DNA of 64,000 bases from Eublepharis macularius. Its lineage: Eukaryota > Chordata > Lepidosauria > Squamata > Eublepharidae. Position 1 is the first letter of the stretch; the number at the start of each line of letters is the position of its first letter. Positions 61,905 to 64,000 of this stretch are shown piece by piece. The position numbers and the translations under genes are program-made. The notes beneath the pieces are model-generated. The model did not search any database and was not told where the DNA came from. It saw nothing but the letters and a program-made list of their open reading frames with translations. The DNA is taken from positions 155,056,397 through 155,120,396 of the forward strand of contig NC_072790.1 of the NCBI RefSeq assembly GCF_028583425.1, in the 5' to 3' direction.

Positions 61905-64000
61905 ATATGGAGAGTAAAGTATTATCTTGGAATGTAAATGGACTAAACTCACCGAATAAGAGAAAAAATATTTTTCATTGGCTACTAAAACAAAAATGTG
62001 ATATTGTTTGTTTGCAGGAGACCCATATTAGAAAACAGGATGTAAAATATTTAAAATCTGGAAAATTGGGCAAAGAATTTGTAGCGGCTTCCAACAAGAA
62101 AAAAAGAGGAGTGGTGTTGTATATAAAAGAGGAGCTGCAGCCAAAATTTGTTATGAGAGATGTGGAAGCTAGATTTGTAGCAGTGGAATGTAACTGGAAC
62201 TTAAAGAGAGTGTTGGTAGTCGGACTTTATGCACCTAACGGTGCAAAGGAAAGCTTCTTTGAGGACTTAAGGAAGCACTTAGACGATCTTGTATATGACC
62301 AGATAATTCTTGCTGGAGATTTCAATGGAGTGACAGATTTGGAACTAGACAAAAAGACTACAAAAGCACAAAAGAAAAGAGGATTATTGCCAAAGCTTTT
62401 TTTTGAGTTGATTCAACAAGAGACTCTCGAAGACGTATGGAGGAGAGAATATCCTAAAACCAGACAGTTTACTTTTTATTCTGCAAGGCATCTTACATTA
62501 TCAAGAATTGATATGATCTGGGCCTCAAAGGACTTAGCGTTATGGACTAAGGAGGTAGGAATAATGCCGATGGTAGGCTCAGATCACAACCCAATTATGT
62601 GGAAATTTGGAAAAAGGAGAAAAAGGAAAGCCTGGAGAATAAATGAGGACTTGTTACAGGAAAGTGAGAATATGGAAACATTGAGAAGAGAGACTAAGTT
62701 TTTTATACAATACAACGTGAATAAAGAAGTACCAACCAATAAAGTTTGGGATGCGTACAAGGCGGTTGTAAGGGGCATACTAATGGACTTAAATGGCAGA
62801 GCAAGAAAAAAGAAAGAGGAGAAAAGACAAGAGATTGAGGAGAAAATAAAAGCCAAAGAAGTACAGTTAAAAAAGAGACCAGGGAAAAAGAAAATATACC
62901 AGGAAATCAAAATTCTTCAAGAACAGCTAACAGCAATGAGTAATAAAGAATTGGAGTGGAATCTTAAAAGACTGAATCAAAAAGCGTTTGAGGGTGCTAA
63001 TAAACCTGGGAAATATTTGGCATGGCAATTGAAGAAGAAAAGGGAAAAGAAAATAATAAATAAAATCTGTGAAGAAGATAAAACGTACTTGGAGCAGACT
63101 ACCATTAGTAGAGCCTTCTATAAATTCTATGCTAAGCTGTATAACAAAAAAGAAGTAAACAAAGAATCAATAGCATCATATCTGGAGAAGACCAAACTTC
63201 CAGAAATCTCGGAAGCTTGGAGAAGTAAGTTGAACAGTGAAGTAACTGACGAGGAAATAAGCAAGGCAATACAATCTGCAAATCTAGGAAAGGCGCCAGG
63301 GCCAGATGGACTTACGGCTAAATTTTATAAGACAATGGCCAATGAACTGGCACCATTCCTAAAAGAGGTGATGAATGGAGTTTTTAGGGATCAAAGGATT
63401 CCAGATACTTGGAGTGAAGCGAATATATCATTGATCCCAAAGGAGGGCCAAGACCTGACCAACGTGAAAAATTACAGACCTATATCACTACTTAATAATG
63501 ACTATAAAATTTTTGCGAAGATATTGGCGGAGAGATTGAAGGGGTGGCTCTCGGAAGTCATAGAGGAGGAACAAGCAGGCTTTTTGCCAGACAGACAAAT
63601 AAGAGACAACTTAAGGACAGTGATCAATGCTATTGAATACTACGACAAGCGTTGTGACAAAGAGGTTGGTTTCTTCTTTGTAGACGCTGAAAAAGCGTTT
63701 GACAATTTAAACTGGGACTTTATGTTTGCCACTATGGAAAAGCTACAACTGGGAGAAAGATTCGTCAGAGCAATCAAGGAAATCTATAGAGACCAGACTG
63801 CAGCAATTGTAGTGAATGATGAACTGACCAAGAAATTGACGATTAGTAAAGGAACAAGACAAGGTTGCCCGTTATCTCCATTGTTGTTCATTTTAGTATT
63901 GGAGATTCTGATGATACAAATCCGACAAGATGAGGAAATACGAGGAATAAAAATAAAGGACTATTCATATAAGGTCAGAGCATTTGCAGACGACATAATG
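61901..64000 (+). CDS. L1 ORF2 protein, endonuclease-reverse transcriptase, 5' 700 codons, open to window end
   Basis: ORF2p nicks the target and primes reverse transcription there. I read the frame from ATG 61901 through codon 700 without a stop. Endonuclease motifs: N-terminal SWNVNGLN (residues 9-16), QETH with the metal-binding glutamate at 40, GLYAPN, AGDFNG (138-143), SRIDMIWAS, and GSDHNP (226-231) with the catalytic histidine. A lysine-rich linker follows, then RT: LGKAPGPDGL, LIPKEGQDLTNVKNYRPISL, DAEKAFDNLNW (motif A) and GTRQGCPLSPLLF (motif B). The last codons read AFADDIM, so the window stops in the catalytic FADD box. The C-terminal half can be seen in the truncated sister copy at 4602-6644. 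All visible catalytic residues are present. Confidence 0.95.
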   Translation, partial: MNMESKVLSWNVNGLNSPNKRKNIFHWLLKQKCDIVCLQETHIRKQDVKYLKSGKLGKEFVAASNKKKRGVVLYIKEELQPKFVMRDVEARFVAVECNWNLKRVLVVGLYAPNGAKESFFEDLRKHLDDLVYDQIILAGDFNGVTDLELDKKTTKAQKKRGLLPKLFFELIQQETLEDVWRREYPKTRQFTFYSARHLTLSRIDMIWASKDLALWTKEVGIMPMVGSDHNPIMWKFGKRRKRKAWRINEDLLQESENMETLRRETKFFIQYNVNKEVPTNKVWDAYKAVVRGILMDLNGRARKKKEEKRQEIEEKIKAKEVQLKKRPGKKKIYQEIKILQEQLTAMSNKELEWNLKRLNQKAFEGANKPGKYLAWQLKKKREKKIINKICEEDKTYLEQTTISRAFYKFYAKLYNKKEVNKESIASYLEKTKLPEISEAWRSKLNSEVTDEEISKAIQSANLGKAPGPDGLTAKFYKTMANELAPFLKEVMNGVFRDQRIPDTWSEANISLIPKEGQDLTNVKNYRPISLLNNDYKIFAKILAERLKGWLSEVIEEEQAGFLPDRQIRDNLRTVINAIEYYDKRCDKEVGFFFVDAEKAFDNLNWDFMFATMEKLQLGERFVRAIKEIYRDQTAAIVVNDELTKKLTISKGTRQGCPLSPLLFILVLEILMIQIRQDEEIRGIKIKDYSYKVRAFADDIM

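Larger units (their letters stand above)
60206..64000 (+). mobile_element. Full-length, apparently intact L1 (runs off the window)
   Basis: Inserted within the older ORF2 fragment. It has a 5' UTR of about 0.9 kb (60206-61121), a complete ORF1 and an ORF2 open to the last base. Presence of the GC-rich 5' UTR indicates it is not 5'-truncated. Its ORF2 RT region matches 4602 onward at nearly every base. The 3' end and right target duplication are outside the window. Confidence 0.92.

Overview
The window is vertebrate nuclear DNA, almost certainly from a squamate reptile (lizard or snake). Its interspersed repeats are the squamate set: a Bov-B (RTE) LINE, tRNA-headed Sauria-type SINEs with a Bov-B-like tail, a 5S-rRNA-headed SINE, several generations of L1, CR1-like tails, a Penelope-like element with a GIY-YIG remnant, hAT elements with 8-bp target duplications, and an endogenous retrovirus. 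The species cannot be read from the sequence.

Two host genes are present. Positions 34-227 and 1906-2047 (+) are the last two coding exons of EXO1 (exonuclease 1), with its PIP-box-like motif and C-terminal tail, followed by a poly(A) signal near 2257. Positions 36701-42295 (-) hold MAP1LC3C, a four-exon ATG8-family gene encoding 148 residues, with a CpG-rich, TATA-containing promoter near 42370. EXO1 and MAP1LC3C are also close neighbours on human 1q43, and the relative order and orientation seen here agree with that.

The 34 kb between them is intergenic and densely layered with mobile elements: nested L1s (3.4-8.2 kb), a Bov-B LINE split by a 936-bp hAT element (11.5-15.8 kb), a Penelope-like remnant (17.9-18.9 kb), a CR1/L2-type LINE remnant (19.4-20.5 kb), two solo LTRs (25.2-25.9 and 26.35-27.27 kb, the second inside a hAT MITE), a MITE carrying a tandem-plus-inverted 200-bp array (31.0-32.2 kb) and a GC-rich hAT element (32.7-33.3 kb).

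Upstream of MAP1LC3C, from about 42.99 kb, a 155-bp satellite begins. It is interrupted by a 7.9-kb endogenous retrovirus (43734-51649). The provirus has two 420-bp LTRs that read as identical, a 6-bp target duplication, betaretrovirus-like gag and dUTPase-protease, an almost wholly lost pol whose middle is replaced by about 1.27 kb of unrelated sequence, and a broken alpharetrovirus-type env that carries a 5'-truncated L1. It is not replication-competent as it stands.

The satellite resumes at 54.0 kb and runs into an unusual composite block: about nine 155-bp units, then eight 66-bp GC-rich units, then 169 copies of GTCTTT, 60 of GTCTTC and 27 of GGGGAC, all without interruption.

The window ends in an apparently intact, possibly active L1 (60.2 kb onward). 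It has a GC-rich 5' UTR with repeated ETS- and YY1-like sites, a complete ORF1, and an ORF2 that overlaps ORF1 by 4 nt and stays open to the last base, stopping inside the reverse transcriptase FADD box.
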